Assembly (NCBI RefSeq): GCF_000317695.1
Contig: NC_019771.1
Span: forward strand, 1,988,001-2,052,000
Length of the DNA: 64,000 nucleotides
Reading direction: 5' to 3'
Origin: Anabaena cylindrica PCC 7122
GTDB lineage: Bacteria; Cyanobacteriota; Cyanobacteriia; Cyanobacteriales; Nostocaceae
The notes beneath the pieces were generated by a model. The model searched no databases. It was given only the letters and a program-made list of their open reading frames with translations, and was not told where the DNA came from. The number at the start of each line of letters is the position of its first letter. Positions within the stretch are counted from its first letter, which is position 1. Of the stretch, positions 27,996 to 37,620 are shown piece after piece. The position numbers and the translations under genes are program-made.

Positions 27996-30900
27996 TTAAT
28001 TTTTATTTTCTCCTCCATTGTTGATATCAATTCCTAATATTTCCAATTGTTGATTTATCCAATCTGTAGCTGTTACTTCATCGGTTTCTATCGCTTTTTC
28101 TACTCCTATTTTAGCAATTTCTAGTAGTTGTTTGGATTGTTCACGCTTTTGGTGAGATTCTTCAACTTTGGTTCTAATTTTTTTCTGTACTGATTCAGGC
28201 GCATTCCAAACTAAAAATTGACTAATTTCATTAGGGTATAATTCAATTTGTCCTGATGAACCTTTAAAATGTTTTTCAACCTGTAGCTTTCCAATAATAC
28301 TATTGAGGTAAATAGACAGATAAACCGAGTCAAGTAAATCAGTTCTGAGAATAGTTACGTGATTATCTGGTAAAGCTGGTTGTTGATAAAGATAAGGCGC
28401 ACAGCGTCCAATTGTACCGACACCTGTACCATTAATTAAAACATCATCAGTATGAATTATGAGTGGATTATCAGTTTCTGGAAAATAAGCATAGCGATTA
28501 TCTGTCAGAATTACTTTACCTTCTCGAACGTACTTAGAATTAACAACAGGTAAACCCAACTTATTGTCATCTTCAGATTCAATATATATGGGTTGTTTTC
28601 CTCGTTGATTAAGGTTAAGTAAATCACCAAGTCTAGTTAATTCAACTTTCTCCTTGAGTCTTTCAGTCAGTTCATCATATTTTGGTTGGTAATACTCAGC
28701 ATCAAGGCGACCAGAAGACAAAAAAGACTCTTTAAAACTCTTGATAGCAATAGTTTCTTTAGTGGGTTGCCAGTCTTTTAAGTTCAGTTCTGATAACAGT
28801 AAATCCTCAGCTTGTTCATAGAAATCTTTTGAAGATTTTTTCTCTTTCAAAGAAATGTCAATCAATGATTTTATTTTGAATTGAAATTTGTTATTTAAAA
28901 GAGGTATAGGTATTAATCTGACTTTATTTAATGGTAATCCTTGCTGAACCATGCCAGAAGAATTTCTAATAACCCAATCATAACCAATCTTTGAATTTAA
29001 GTAAGTTAAGAGATATTCTGGAATGATTGAGGTATTTAGATTAAGCTCTATTCTGGCAATATCTTGGTCTATATTCGCTGGTAAAATATCATTTTTGACA
29101 ATAGAGCAACATCCTACTGTCCCACGATTAGCGAGGAGAATATCATTCTCGTGAAGAGAAGATCGTTTATTTTTGTCATCTACCCATTTAGCTAATCCAT
29201 CTGCGCCAATTTTATCTGTAAACCAGTTTTTTGTATTTTTAGCCGTTATATGAGAAATATTTGATGTTTCATCTACTTCATGATAACCATGCTGACCATC
29301 AGTGATGAATGCAATATCGCCAAGAATGATATTTTTAAATTTCTTTCTTTGATGATATTCGTGCAAATATTGTTTTTTGAAGAAATCACTATCCACTCTA
29401 AAAGAAATATTTTCTTTCAAAGCTTCACTTAAACTTAATTCAACCGCTTCTAGCCCATCCATTAACTTCTGATACTTCACAGCATTAAACGGCGCAACAG
29501 ATGGGCTTAACTTAAAAAAACTGAAATTCTCCTTTTTTGCAAACTCAATAAACGCCTCAGCAATACCATCTTGCGTCTTTCCTTCATGATTAAATAAATC
29601 ATGATCAATAATCAAATGACCGTGATCATCTAACAAATATTCACCCGAACTATCAGACTTTTTAACATAAATTTTTTCACCCGAATTATCCTTACCTGAT
29701 TTTTGCATCGTGGCAAAAAAGATATTGTAATCATCCTGGCGAGGACATAACGCGCCTACTTTTGGATCATCATTCCATTTTTGCACCAACAATACCGAAG
29801 TTTTAGTTCCCGTATGGGGTTTAAAAGTATTTCCATGTAACCCAACTACTGCCAAAATTCGGCAACGTTCCGCAATAAAATCACGGATATTTTTATCAGA
29901 AGAATTATTAAAACGTCCTTGAGGTAAAACAATTGCCATTCTGCCCCCAGGCTTTAAAAAATCCAGATTGCGTTCAATAAATAAAATATCTCTCCCGACT
30001 TTAGTTTCCCATTTACCATTAGCCTTTTTAGCTAAATCATAATGGTTAATAATGCGAGTTTCTTTAATATCTCCAGCAAAAGGAGGATTTGCCATCAACA
30101 CATCAAACTGAAATTCTCGATAGTCTTTACTATCTTTTGGTCGTTGCCGTTTTAAACGTTTGAATCCAGCATTATAAATATCATCCCACTCCTCCTGTCC
30201 TGTTATTTCATCCCACATTTCATAATCCAGGGTATTCAAATGCAAAACATTTGTTTCACCATCTCCAGCAATCAAATTCAACGTCCGCGCTACCCTTACC
30301 GCTTTTTCATCAAAGTCAATTGCAAATACTTGTTCTTGCACATATTCTCTACATCGTGGTGGCTTCTCTTCCAGTGAAAACAAATGACTTGCTGATAAAC
30401 CTTCATCCTCCAAAATTTGCCGCCACACATGAAAAATTGTATGCACTGGAAACCCCGAAGAACCCGCAGCCGTATCAATCATGTATTCATCCTCTTGAGG
30501 ATTTAGCATCTTGACACACATATCAATTACATAACGAGGGGTGAAAAATTGTCCTTTTTCTCCCTTACTACTTTTATTAATCAAATATTCAAAAGCTTCA
30601 TCAACTACATCCAAATTAGAGTTAAATAGCTTTACATCTTCTAAAGAAGAAATACAAATTGAAAGATGAGAAGGAGAGAGGCTAATTTTCGCATCTTCAC
30701 TAAAAACTCCTTCCCACTTTTTCTTAGCCTTATCAAATAAATCTTGAATTTTTGTTTTGAGTGCGGCTTCTGTTTGTCCTGTATTGCGAAACTCCATCAT
30801 CCGAGTTGTACGGCGGTTTCCTTGACCAGAATACCACTCATCATAGAGTTTAGTAAAAATTAGCTTAAACAGTTCCTCAAATACATCTACCCCAGCATTT

Positions 30901-31520
30901 GCTAATACCTCATCTTCCATTTCTTCGACTATGGTTTTGAGAGATTTATTCTGTTTTATTAATTTGTCATTAGCAATCAAATCTTCTAGTGTGAACTTAA
31001 TTTGCAGAATATCAGCTAAAGTTTGATTAGCATTAGGTAAACCGGAAAGTTCTTCAAAATAGTTAGGATCTTTTCGCTGGTAATAAGAAATTTGATCGCC
31101 ATTTGTCCAAATAGCAATAGGCGCACCTGTAGCGTGACAATAAGATCGTAATTGTTCTTTACCGTCCTTGAGTTTCGGTTTTTTTACCTCCACCAGCATA
31201 TAGACTGTATTTAACCGATCTTTGTCCATGACGACAATATCAGCCCGTTTCACCTCGCGCCCAAAATTTACCCCATACTCTACTTGAATCCGATTAAGGG
31301 GATAGTAAAAACGTTCTGTTAAAACCCGCAGATATAGTTGTCGAATTGCTTCCTCTGGTGTAAGTTTAATCTCCTTTTTGCGAACTAAACAAACGGTGTA
31401 GGGTGTTTCGCCACTTTTGGTAGACTTGAGGATAATTGACTGTTCTAGCTGTGCAATTTCTTCAGCAGTAAATTGAGAGAGTCTGTAATTTGAATCTTTG
31501 AGAATATCGGCTAATTTCAT
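27996..31520 (-). CDS. Single-polypeptide restriction-modification enzyme (nuclease, N6-adenine methylase and specificity domains)
   Basis: A 1174-residue protein. Residues about 45-150 look like the type I HsdR N-terminal nuclease domain with D...EVKKPK (KRADIVVMDKD ... YMLVEVKKPK), a PD-(D/E)XK site. Residues about 310-680 form the N6-adenine methylase, with GQFFTPRYVIDMCVKML, a variant motif I DTAAGSSGF near 348, and NPPF near 477. The C-terminal third has two target-recognition-like units (LGDIAFITDG near 725; LTRLGDLLNLNQRG near 965). No helicase is present, so it acts as a type IIG-like enzyme. It needs no separate HsdS. It sits in a cluster of toxin-antitoxin genes. Confidence 0.85.
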   Translation of the reverse strand: MKLADILKDSNYRLSQFTAEEIAQLEQSIILKSTKSGETPYTVCLVRKKEIKLTPEEAIRQLYLRVLTERFYYPLNRIQVEYGVNFGREVKRADIVVMDKDRLNTVYMLVEVKKPKLKDGKEQLRSYCHATGAPIAIWTNGDQISYYQRKDPNYFEELSGLPNANQTLADILQIKFTLEDLIANDKLIKQNKSLKTIVEEMEDEVLANAGVDVFEELFKLIFTKLYDEWYSGQGNRRTTRMMEFRNTGQTEAALKTKIQDLFDKAKKKWEGVFSEDAKISLSPSHLSICISSLEDVKLFNSNLDVVDEAFEYLINKSSKGEKGQFFTPRYVIDMCVKMLNPQEDEYMIDTAAGSSGFPVHTIFHVWRQILEDEGLSASHLFSLEEKPPRCREYVQEQVFAIDFDEKAVRVARTLNLIAGDGETNVLHLNTLDYEMWDEITGQEEWDDIYNAGFKRLKRQRPKDSKDYREFQFDVLMANPPFAGDIKETRIINHYDLAKKANGKWETKVGRDILFIERNLDFLKPGGRMAIVLPQGRFNNSSDKNIRDFIAERCRILAVVGLHGNTFKPHTGTKTSVLLVQKWNDDPKVGALCPRQDDYNIFFATMQKSGKDNSGEKIYVKKSDSSGEYLLDDHGHLIIDHDLFNHEGKTQDGIAEAFIEFAKKENFSFFKLSPSVAPFNAVKYQKLMDGLEAVELSLSEALKENISFRVDSDFFKKQYLHEYHQRKKFKNIILGDIAFITDGQHGYHEVDETSNISHITAKNTKNWFTDKIGADGLAKWVDDKNKRSSLHENDILLANRGTVGCCSIVKNDILPANIDQDIARIELNLNTSIIPEYLLTYLNSKIGYDWVIRNSSGMVQQGLPLNKVRLIPIPLLNNKFQFKIKSLIDISLKEKKSSKDFYEQAEDLLLSELNLKDWQPTKETIAIKSFKESFLSSGRLDAEYYQPKYDELTERLKEKVELTRLGDLLNLNQRGKQPIYIESEDDNKLGLPVVNSKYVREGKVILTDNRYAYFPETDNPLIIHTDDVLINGTGVGTIGRCAPYLYQQPALPDNHVTILRTDLLDSVYLSIYLNSIIGKLQVEKHFKGSSGQIELYPNEISQFLVWNAPESVQKKIRTKVEESHQKREQSKQLLEIAKIGVEKAIETDEVTATDWINQQLEILGIDINNGGENKN

Positions 31521-31775
31521 GAATTAAATACTTAAGAGTCTGAGAATTATAAAAATAGGTTACAGAACTTGAATTAGTGTATATACAATATGCTATGCAA
31601 GGTCATGAACCTGATTAGTATCATTGTCTGGGACAATTTCACCATAAAATAAAACATTTCTTTATAATGTTGCAAAAAAAATTCATACTCAAAATAAATT
31701 TTTATTTTTATCCAATTCAATTAGTTAAAAAATAATTATTCAGAGTTTCTTCTAAACTAATTAGACACTTGTTGA

Positions 31776-32012
31776 TCCCCCCTAACCCCCCTTTTTAAGC
31801 TACCGTGTACACACAAGTGATCTGATTACCTAAAACAAGCCCTGGCGATTATAAATCACTAAGAAACAATACTGGTTTTGCCTGTGTAGTTGCGGTTTCT
31901 AACCGCCGATTTAATCTTAAATAGGACTTGTGTGTACACCGTAGCCTTTTTAAGGGGGGAACTAGAATCAAAGTCCCCCTTTTGAAGGGGGATTTAGGAG
32001 GATCTGAAATGT
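31776..32012. repeat. Palindromic G/C-tract intergenic repeat, interrupted by MITE
   Basis: The stretch gatcccccctaacccccctt and its continuation (aaggggggaac, then gtcccccttttgaagggggat) is a palindromic repeat of the type common between cyanobacterial genes. The MITE at 31799-31945 interrupts it at the centre of the first hairpin. Confidence 0.75.
31799..31945. mobile_element. MITE family A, copy 2
   Basis: The ends gctaccgtgtacacacaagt (31799-31818) and acttgtgtgtacaccgtagc (31926-31945) are inverted repeats with one mismatch. An 8-bp duplication, ctttttaa, flanks it at 31791-31798 and 31946-31953. The interior differs from copy 1 (2296-2462), so only the ends and size class are conserved. 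Confidence 0.88.
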
Positions 32013-32053
32013 TTTGCTACACCAAGAAGGACTTTTCAAACAGCTTCTAATAT

Positions 32054-32695
32054 TTAATCTTTATTTAATTTTGATTGGATTGAATTATTTTCTATAATTC
32101 CCACTAAAACTCTCATCAAACCTTCTAAATCATCAGGTAGCGAATAAATAGTAATATCTTCAGTGATTTGTTTTGCTTCCACATCTAATATTCCAAAACG
32201 CCACACATCACCTGTTGTTACAGCCCCATAGTGAAATTCTTGTTCTTCTATTTGAGAAAAAGCAATTAATTCTGTAGCAAGTTGAGTAAATCCTCTAGTT
32301 AAATCGTCGTTTTTTGCTTCTATAACTAACAAATTATGTTCTGCACGTAGTAAATAATCCAGATTACCTTTTAACCATTTACTAACAACTAGTGGGTATT
32401 CTATTCTTAACTGACAATCACAATAATATGTAGCAACTTCTATTAAAATCGGTGCTACTAAAGTTTCTCTTCTGGCTGTTTCACTAGTTAAAGTTACTCG
32501 TGTTAATGTGCGTTCAAGGCGATTTTGTAATTCTAATAAGTGATCTAGATGTTTTTCACTTTTTGGAAGTGACAATCTTGATCTAACTAATTTATAGCCT
32601 AATTCTGCTAAAATTTCTTCGGGTGGATAGGTCATTTCAAAATATGAACGAAATGTATATTCGCGTTCTTCTTGGAGAATTTTTGGTTTAGTCAT
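32054..32695 (-). CDS. Putative PD-(D/E)XK nuclease-like protein
   Basis: A 213-residue protein with LKGNLDYLLRAEHNLLVIEAKNDD near residue 110, which fits the D...ExK core of the PD-(D/E)XK nuclease fold. Upstream a coiled segment (KHLDHLLELQNRLERTL) and the motif SETARRETLVAPILIEVA are seen. It lacks recognised DNA-binding or methylase parts. It could be an accessory restriction protein, but no family function is established. Confidence 0.68.
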   Translation of the reverse strand: MTKPKILQEEREYTFRSYFEMTYPPEEILAELGYKLVRSRLSLPKSEKHLDHLLELQNRLERTLTRVTLTSETARRETLVAPILIEVATYYCDCQLRIEYPLVVSKWLKGNLDYLLRAEHNLLVIEAKNDDLTRGFTQLATELIAFSQIEEQEFHYGAVTTGDVWRFGILDVEAKQITEDITIYSLPDDLEGLMRVLVGIIENNSIQSKLNKD

Positions 32696-32754
32696 AATTT
32701 AGTCACTAAATAAATTTCACCTAAGTTGATGTTTGATTTTTTTTTAATTGATCA

Positions 32755-33168
32755 TTATTGAATTTGACTTCTCACCCAATCTCTAAATTCTCTCACTAAT
32801 TCCAAATATTTTTTACTACCAGAATTTTTCAAGAAATTGGAAATTTCTGTTAAAGGTAAATTAGGAAAAGCTAAACTTTCATCAACAACTATATATTTAC
32901 CATCTTCTAAAATATTAATAGTAAATACATTACCATCATATCGCCAAATTTCTGGCACACCCATTTCTGCATAAACCGCAAAACGATCTTTTGAACTGCT
33001 AGTTTCGTGTTCAGGGGAAGGAGCCATTATTTCTAAATTACCCCGATAATAAGTTAAGCGAAAACGGCTAGTGGTACTGAGTTCATTTAGCAAACTCTCA
33101 TATGTATGCCAACTAATCCCTGATAAATGGACAATTTCTTGCTGTTGCATCAGACTTTGGCTAGTCAT
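32755..33168 (-). pseudogene. Uma2-family protein with internal in-frame deletion
   Basis: Uma2/DUF820 proteins are PD-(D/E)XK-like and usually about 190-200 residues. Here 137 residues remain. The front (LSGISWHTYESLLNEL, TYYRGNLEIMAPSPEHE) jumps directly to TSSSKDRFAVYAEMGVPEIWRYDG, which normally follows the catalytic PDLVIEVDIT-type segment. About 60-70 residues with the acidic catalytic positions are gone while the frame is kept. The product may still be made but is unlikely to be catalytic. Confidence 0.72.
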
Positions 33169-33243
33169 GGCGTATTACTATACCTGTAAACTATCTATCT
33201 CTAACTTTAATTTATTCCCAAAATAAAATAGCTATACCTTTTT

Positions 33244-33273
33244 TTGTCAACTTGCAAAATTGCGTACTATAAT
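33244..33273 (+). promoter_or_regulatory. Promoter of ssrA
   Basis: TTGTCA (33244-33249) and TATAAT (33268-33273) are 18 bp apart, a sigma70-type promoter. Transcription would start just upstream of the mature tmRNA end at 33292. Confidence 0.78.
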
Positions 33274-33291
33274 AGAAGATGTGAAGCACAT

Positions 33292-33680
33292 GGGGCTTTA
33301 ACGGTTTCGACAGGTTGGCGAACGCTTCTCTGTGATTCAGGTCGAGAGCGAGTCACCTCTCGGAAATCAAAGACTCGAAAAAAAAGTAAATGCGAACAAT
33401 ATCGTAAAATTTGCTCGTCGGGAAGCTCTAGTAGCAGCCTAAGAAACCTCTTTCAGGTTCGAGCGTCTTTAATTTGACTCCGTTAAGGATTAAAGACCTA
33501 ACCCCCAACGGATGCTCCAACAAGCGTTCTCTGGTTGGCTTGAAGGCTAAGATTAAATCAGAGCATCCTACGTTCGGGATAATGAACGATTCCCGCCTTG
33601 AGGGTCAGAAAGGCTAAACCTGTGAACGAGCGGTGGGTTAATACCCAATTTGGACATGGGTTCGACTCCCATAAGCTCCA
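33292..33680 (+). ncRNA. ssrA: Transfer-messenger RNA (tmRNA)
   Basis: tmRNA rescues stalled ribosomes and tags the incomplete peptide for proteolysis. The 5' end GGGGCUU pairs with AAGCUCC at the 3' end, and the TPsiC-like arm gggttcgactccc precedes it. The tag frame at 33392-33442 encodes ANNIVKFARREALVAA and a TAA stop, the cyanobacterial tag type. The CCA end is not encoded. Confidence 0.97.
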
Positions 33681-33688
33681 TTTTAAGA

Positions 33689-33735
33689 AAAGAACAAGTC
33701 CACCTGACACTTTTATGTGTGGGTGGATTTTGTTT
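33689..33735 (+). terminator. Intrinsic terminator after ssrA
   Basis: An imperfect stem (tccacctgacac / gtgtgggtgga) around the loop ttttat is followed by ttttgttttt. It lies about 10 bp past the tmRNA 3' end. Confidence 0.75.
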
Positions 33736-33842
33736 TTCTAGGTTGATTTATGCCAATTGTGTGTAAAGTTGCGCCAGATAAATACCGTAGAGACATTCCA
33801 TAGAACATCTCTACGAGGATTATAGAAAATGCATATTTAAAC

Positions 33843-33934
33843 AGGACTTACGCAAAACATCACGAAAGTGGGGGTAATTCATGAATTACCCCTACGAAAG
33901 AATCAGGTTTTTGATTACTTCGTGCATAAGTTCT
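33843..33934. repeat. MITE family B-like element with shortened interior
   Basis: The left end aggacttacgcaa is identical to that of the copy at 9565; the right end tgcataagttct is worn. The interior (gggggtaattcatgaattacccc palindrome region) is unrelated, so only the terminal sequences link it to the family. Confidence 0.65.
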
Positions 33935-33968
33935 ATTAAATTCGCTTGATGTCTAATCACTCTCGTTT

Positions 33969-34514
33969 TTAATTAACTTCCCGCAATTTGCGAGTATTAT
34001 CAACCAAACTTTGAGCAAATTGATCAAATCGTTGAGATAATTTTTCATCCAGTAGTTTACCCTCTGGACTAAATGCACCCCAGGCTTGACCAATAGCTAT
34101 CTGCTCAATAATTGATTGACAGTGAACCCAGCGGAGGATGATTCTGAGGTCGTTTAAAGCGTTGCTGTTTACTTGGCCACCCAATATACTAATCAAACCA
34201 GCTACCTTACCAGATAGCTGATCAAAACTCATTAAATCCAAAGTATTTTTAATAACGCCACTAACACTACCATGATATTCTGGTGTTGCCAAGATTAAAC
34301 CATCAGCATTAAAAACGGTATCGCGTAACTTCTGCACGTCTGGGTAATCTGGATACTCTTTGGCACCAGTGCAAAAAGGTAAGTGCATTTGCGTTAAATC
34401 AAGAATTTCTACTTCTGCACCTAAAGCTGCTACTCGTTGTGCTGCTACTTGTAAGCCTAACTGGGTATAAGATCCGGGTCTTAAACTACCACCAATACCA
34501 ACAATTTTTACCAT
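33969..34514 (-). CDS. NADPH-dependent FMN reductase family protein
   Basis: A 181-residue flavodoxin-fold protein. The FMN-phosphate loop GGSLRPGSYT is at residues 8-17, and the ATPEYHGSVSGVIKNTLD motif near residue 77 is the family hallmark. Members reduce flavins, quinones or azo compounds with NAD(P)H. No neighbour suggests the substrate. Confidence 0.9.
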   Translation of the reverse strand: MVKIVGIGGSLRPGSYTQLGLQVAAQRVAALGAEVEILDLTQMHLPFCTGAKEYPDYPDVQKLRDTVFNADGLILATPEYHGSVSGVIKNTLDLMSFDQLSGKVAGLISILGGQVNSNALNDLRIILRWVHCQSIIEQIAIGQAWGAFSPEGKLLDEKLSQRFDQFAQSLVDNTRKLREVN

Positions 34515-35015
34515 AGTTCACCCACTAAAACCAGAATTTCTTAAAAGTCGGAGTCATTACGACTATGATTATAGTAGCGATTGATTGCGTAATATGTCAA
34601 ATTTTAATTACCGGGAAAAATTTATGTTAATCCCTAGCGCAAACTGGGGAAATCATTAATATCCCTATATTTCAGATAAAAACCTATAATTGGAACTGAT
34701 GTCAGGACATGGGGCAGATCCAAGGGTCGGGTTTTGCGGGGAAGGAAAAAACCTTTGACCTTTACCCAAAGCAAGTTGAAAGTTTGCAGTATTGACATAC
34801 AGCAGTTTGTGTAGTTAGGAGGTACAACATCTAAATTCAAACCTATACACAAAGCCAGTTGTACTCCTGACTCCTGACTCCTGACTTCTGCTGTAACATC
34901 CGTGGTAAAAACCTGGGAATGTTTTTGTCTGGAAGTTAAACTAGATAATAAAACCGTAATTTCCAGTTATTGCAATTTCTGCTAGAAGAATAGGCATAAA
35001 ACTAGATATCAGCTT
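34515..35015. other. Intergenic region upstream of ftsH
   Basis: The 501-bp gap between divergent genes holds an STRR-like actcctgactcctgactcctg block at about 34862-34890 and probably the ftsH promoter. A minus-strand frame (34634-34852) has no family match or clear start signal and was not called. Confidence 0.5.
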
Positions 35016-36938
35016 ATGCCAAAGAATAAAAGGGTAAATATTATGACAAATTTTGGGAAAAAGACATTGAGGAAACAGCGACCGACAAAGCGCAGTATTT
35101 GGACTGGGGCTTTAGCAGCTACTATGATTATGATGCCAGGAATTTTGGGGATGAATCCCGTTTTGGCACAAAAAGCAGAGCGTAATTCCTTAACTTATGG
35201 AGAATTGCTCCAAAAAACCGAGCAAGGGCAAGTTAGAAAAGTAGAATTGGATGAAACTGAGCAAATAGCTAGAGTTTATCTGGCAGATCAAAAACCAGAT
35301 GCACCACCAATACCAGTGCGACTTTTAGATCAAAACTCTGAGTTAATTAATAGACTCAAGGAAAAAAACGTTGATTTTGGTGAGGTTTCCTCTGCTAATA
35401 GTAGGGCTGCTGTAGGGTTGTTGATTAATCTGATGTGGATTTTACCACTGGTAGCTTTAATGCTGTTATTCCTGCGTCGTTCTTCTAATGCTTCTAACCA
35501 AGCGATGAATTTCGGTAAATCCCGCGCTCGTTTCCAAATGGAAGCGAAAACTGGGGTGAAATTTGATGAAGTGGCTGGTGTGGAAGAAGCGAAAGAAGAA
35601 CTGCAAGAAGTTGTGACTTTCCTCAAACAGCCAGAAAGATTTACTGCTGTTGGCGCTCGGATTCCCAAGGGTGTGCTGTTAATTGGCCCTCCTGGTACTG
35701 GTAAAACTTTACTAGCAAAAGCGATCGCAGGTGAAGCTGGTGTACCATTCTTTTCTATATCTGGTTCTGAGTTTGTAGAAATGTTTGTGGGTGTGGGTGC
35801 TTCCCGTGTCCGCGACTTGTTCAAGAAAGCTAAAGACAATGCTCCTTGTATCATCTTTATTGATGAAATCGACGCAGTAGGTCGTCAACGAGGTGCAGGT
35901 ATCGGTGGTGGAAATGATGAAAGAGAACAAACCCTCAACCAGCTATTAACCGAAATGGATGGTTTTGAAGGCAATACAGGCATCATTATTATTGCTGCTA
36001 CCAACCGTCCTGATGTATTGGATTCGGCGTTATTGCGTCCCGGTCGTTTTGATAGACAAATAACTGTTGATGCGCCCGACATTAAAGGACGTTTGGAGAT
36101 ATTGCAAGTCCATGCTAAAAACAAGAAATTAGATCCTAGTGTATCCTTAGATGCGATCGCACGTCGCACTCCTGGATTCACCGGCGCAGATTTAGCCAAC
36201 CTCCTCAACGAAGCCGCGATTCTCACCGCTAGAAGGCGCAAAGAAACCATCACTATCTCAGAAATAGATGATGCAGTAGATCGAGTTGTGGCTGGAATGG
36301 AAGGTGCAGCTTTAGTAGATAGCAAAAACAAGCGTTTAATTGCTTACCATGAAGTTGGACACGCCTTAGTAGGTACTTTAATCAAAGACCATGACCCAGT
36401 ACAAAAAGTTACTCTCATCCCCAGAGGACAAGCCTTAGGTTTAACTTGGTTTACACCCAATGAAGAACAAGGTTTAATTTCCCGTTCCCAAATCCTAGCG
36501 CGGATTATAGCTGCTTTAGGTGGTCGGGCTGCGGAAGAAATTGTTTTTGGTAAAGCTGAAGTAACAACAGGTGCAGGAAATGACTTACAACAAGTCACAA
36601 GCATGGCACGACAAATGGTAACGCGGTTTGGGATGTCTGATTTGGGTCCATTGTCCTTGGAAAGTCCAAATCAGGAAGTATTTTTGGGACGTGACTGGGG
36701 GAATAAATCAGAATATTCTGAAGAAATTGCCGCTAAGATTGATACTCAAGTCCGGGAAATTGTTAATAGTGGCTATATCAAAGCGAAAGAACTGTTACAA
36801 GAAAACCGCCCAGTGTTAGAGCGTTTAGTTGATTTATTAGCAGAACAGGAAACAATTGATGGGGATTTATTCCGCCAGATTGTAGAAGAAAATACACAGA
36901 TTCAGGTGACAGATCAAAAATTAGCTGTATCTCGTTAG
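35016..36938 (+). CDS. ftsH: ATP-dependent zinc metalloprotease FtsH
   Basis: A 640-residue membrane AAA protease. Two N-terminal membrane segments (IWTGALAATMIMMPGILGM and GLLINLMWILPLVALMLLF) bracket a lumenal domain. Walker A GPPGTGKT is near residue 224, Walker B IIFIDEID near 280, the second-region arginines LRPGRFDR near 340, and the zinc site HEVGH near 445. It degrades damaged membrane proteins such as photosystem II D1 in cyanobacteria. The ATG at 35043 is an alternative start (631 aa) with a better purine-rich upstream region (aaagggt). Multiple ftsH paralogues are usual. Confidence 0.96.
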   Translation: MPKNKRVNIMTNFGKKTLRKQRPTKRSIWTGALAATMIMMPGILGMNPVLAQKAERNSLTYGELLQKTEQGQVRKVELDETEQIARVYLADQKPDAPPIPVRLLDQNSELINRLKEKNVDFGEVSSANSRAAVGLLINLMWILPLVALMLLFLRRSSNASNQAMNFGKSRARFQMEAKTGVKFDEVAGVEEAKEELQEVVTFLKQPERFTAVGARIPKGVLLIGPPGTGKTLLAKAIAGEAGVPFFSISGSEFVEMFVGVGASRVRDLFKKAKDNAPCIIFIDEIDAVGRQRGAGIGGGNDEREQTLNQLLTEMDGFEGNTGIIIIAATNRPDVLDSALLRPGRFDRQITVDAPDIKGRLEILQVHAKNKKLDPSVSLDAIARRTPGFTGADLANLLNEAAILTARRRKETITISEIDDAVDRVVAGMEGAALVDSKNKRLIAYHEVGHALVGTLIKDHDPVQKVTLIPRGQALGLTWFTPNEEQGLISRSQILARIIAALGGRAAEEIVFGKAEVTTGAGNDLQQVTSMARQMVTRFGMSDLGPLSLESPNQEVFLGRDWGNKSEYSEEIAAKIDTQVREIVNSGYIKAKELLQENRPVLERLVDLLAEQETIDGDLFRQIVEENTQIQVTDQKLAVSR

Positions 36939-36950
36939 GTAATTATTAAA

Positions 36951-36984
36951 TGTCAATAGTTTATATTGTATAGACTATTGACCA
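36951..36984 (+). terminator. Stem-loop after ftsH
   Basis: gtcaatagt and actattgac form a perfect 9-bp stem with a loop of about 12 bases, just past the ftsH stop. No strong T run follows, so its role as a terminator is moderate. Confidence 0.5.
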
Positions 36985-36987
36985 AAT

Positions 36988-37020
36988 AATTACGAATTAC
37001 GAATTACGAATTACGAATTA
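36988..37020. repeat. STRR heptamer repeat (ttacgaa)
   Basis: Four tandem copies of ttacgaa between ftsH and the convergent hypothetical gene. Confidence 0.8.
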
Positions 37021-37032
37021 TTTTGACTGCTT

Positions 37033-37620
37033 TTACAAAGATTGTTCAAGAACTTTTTTAAATAGTGGGTTGATATTATCATTAGCTCTGACTTTATCTC
37101 GCACCATAACTTCAATAACTGTATAGGACAGATCCCGAAAAAATGCTCTGGAAGAGCCTAGTTCTCCAAAAGTACCCCATTTAAAAGAAATTTCACCAGA
37201 GCCAATTATTTTGCTAACTCCTGGTTCTTGAAGTTTTAATTTTGAGCCTTCAAAAACGCTATTTGCATATTCTTCTGGTATTCCAACTCTAACGATATCT
37301 AATGATGATGCCAGAGAAGATTTAACTTCCCGTTCAACTTCAGTTGAAACAGCAACTTTTAAAACTAACTTGCCAGAATCATTTGGCTCGAATATAGCAC
37401 CTAAGCAGCCATATAAAAATCTAGCTCCTAGAGGTGCTAATATCTCAATCATGACTTCTCTTGTAAAAAATGAACTAATTTTGGCATTCTCGTCTATGAT
37501 TTCTATCCTTTCATTTACTACAGGATAAAAAACAGGTGGAAAATCCCCAGGGAAAGAAAATCCTTCGTCAGTCCAAATACGAGCTTTTCCCGACAAACCT
37601 AAATTTAATACTTTTAGCAT
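37033..37620 (-). CDS. Hypothetical protein, possible immunity protein (195 aa)
   Basis: The 195-residue product has no recognised family. It begins MLKVLNLGLSGKARIWTDEGF and has beta-rich stretches (GKLVLKVAVSTEVEREV) but no signal peptide or membrane helix. It starts exactly where the upstream toxin-tip-like gene ends (TAATG, one-base overlap), an arrangement typical of toxin-immunity pairs. An immunity role is inferred only from this context. Confidence 0.55.
   Translation of the reverse strand: MLKVLNLGLSGKARIWTDEGFSFPGDFPPVFYPVVNERIEIIDENAKISSFFTREVMIEILAPLGARFLYGCLGAIFEPNDSGKLVLKVAVSTEVEREVKSSLASSLDIVRVGIPEEYANSVFEGSKLKLQEPGVSKIIGSGEISFKWGTFGELGSSRAFFRDLSYTVIEVMVRDKVRANDNINPLFKKVLEQSL

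Noticed and set aside
34634..34852. Minus-strand frame of 72 codons upstream of ftsH
   Set aside because: No family features and no convincing ribosome binding site; it lies in a promoter region.
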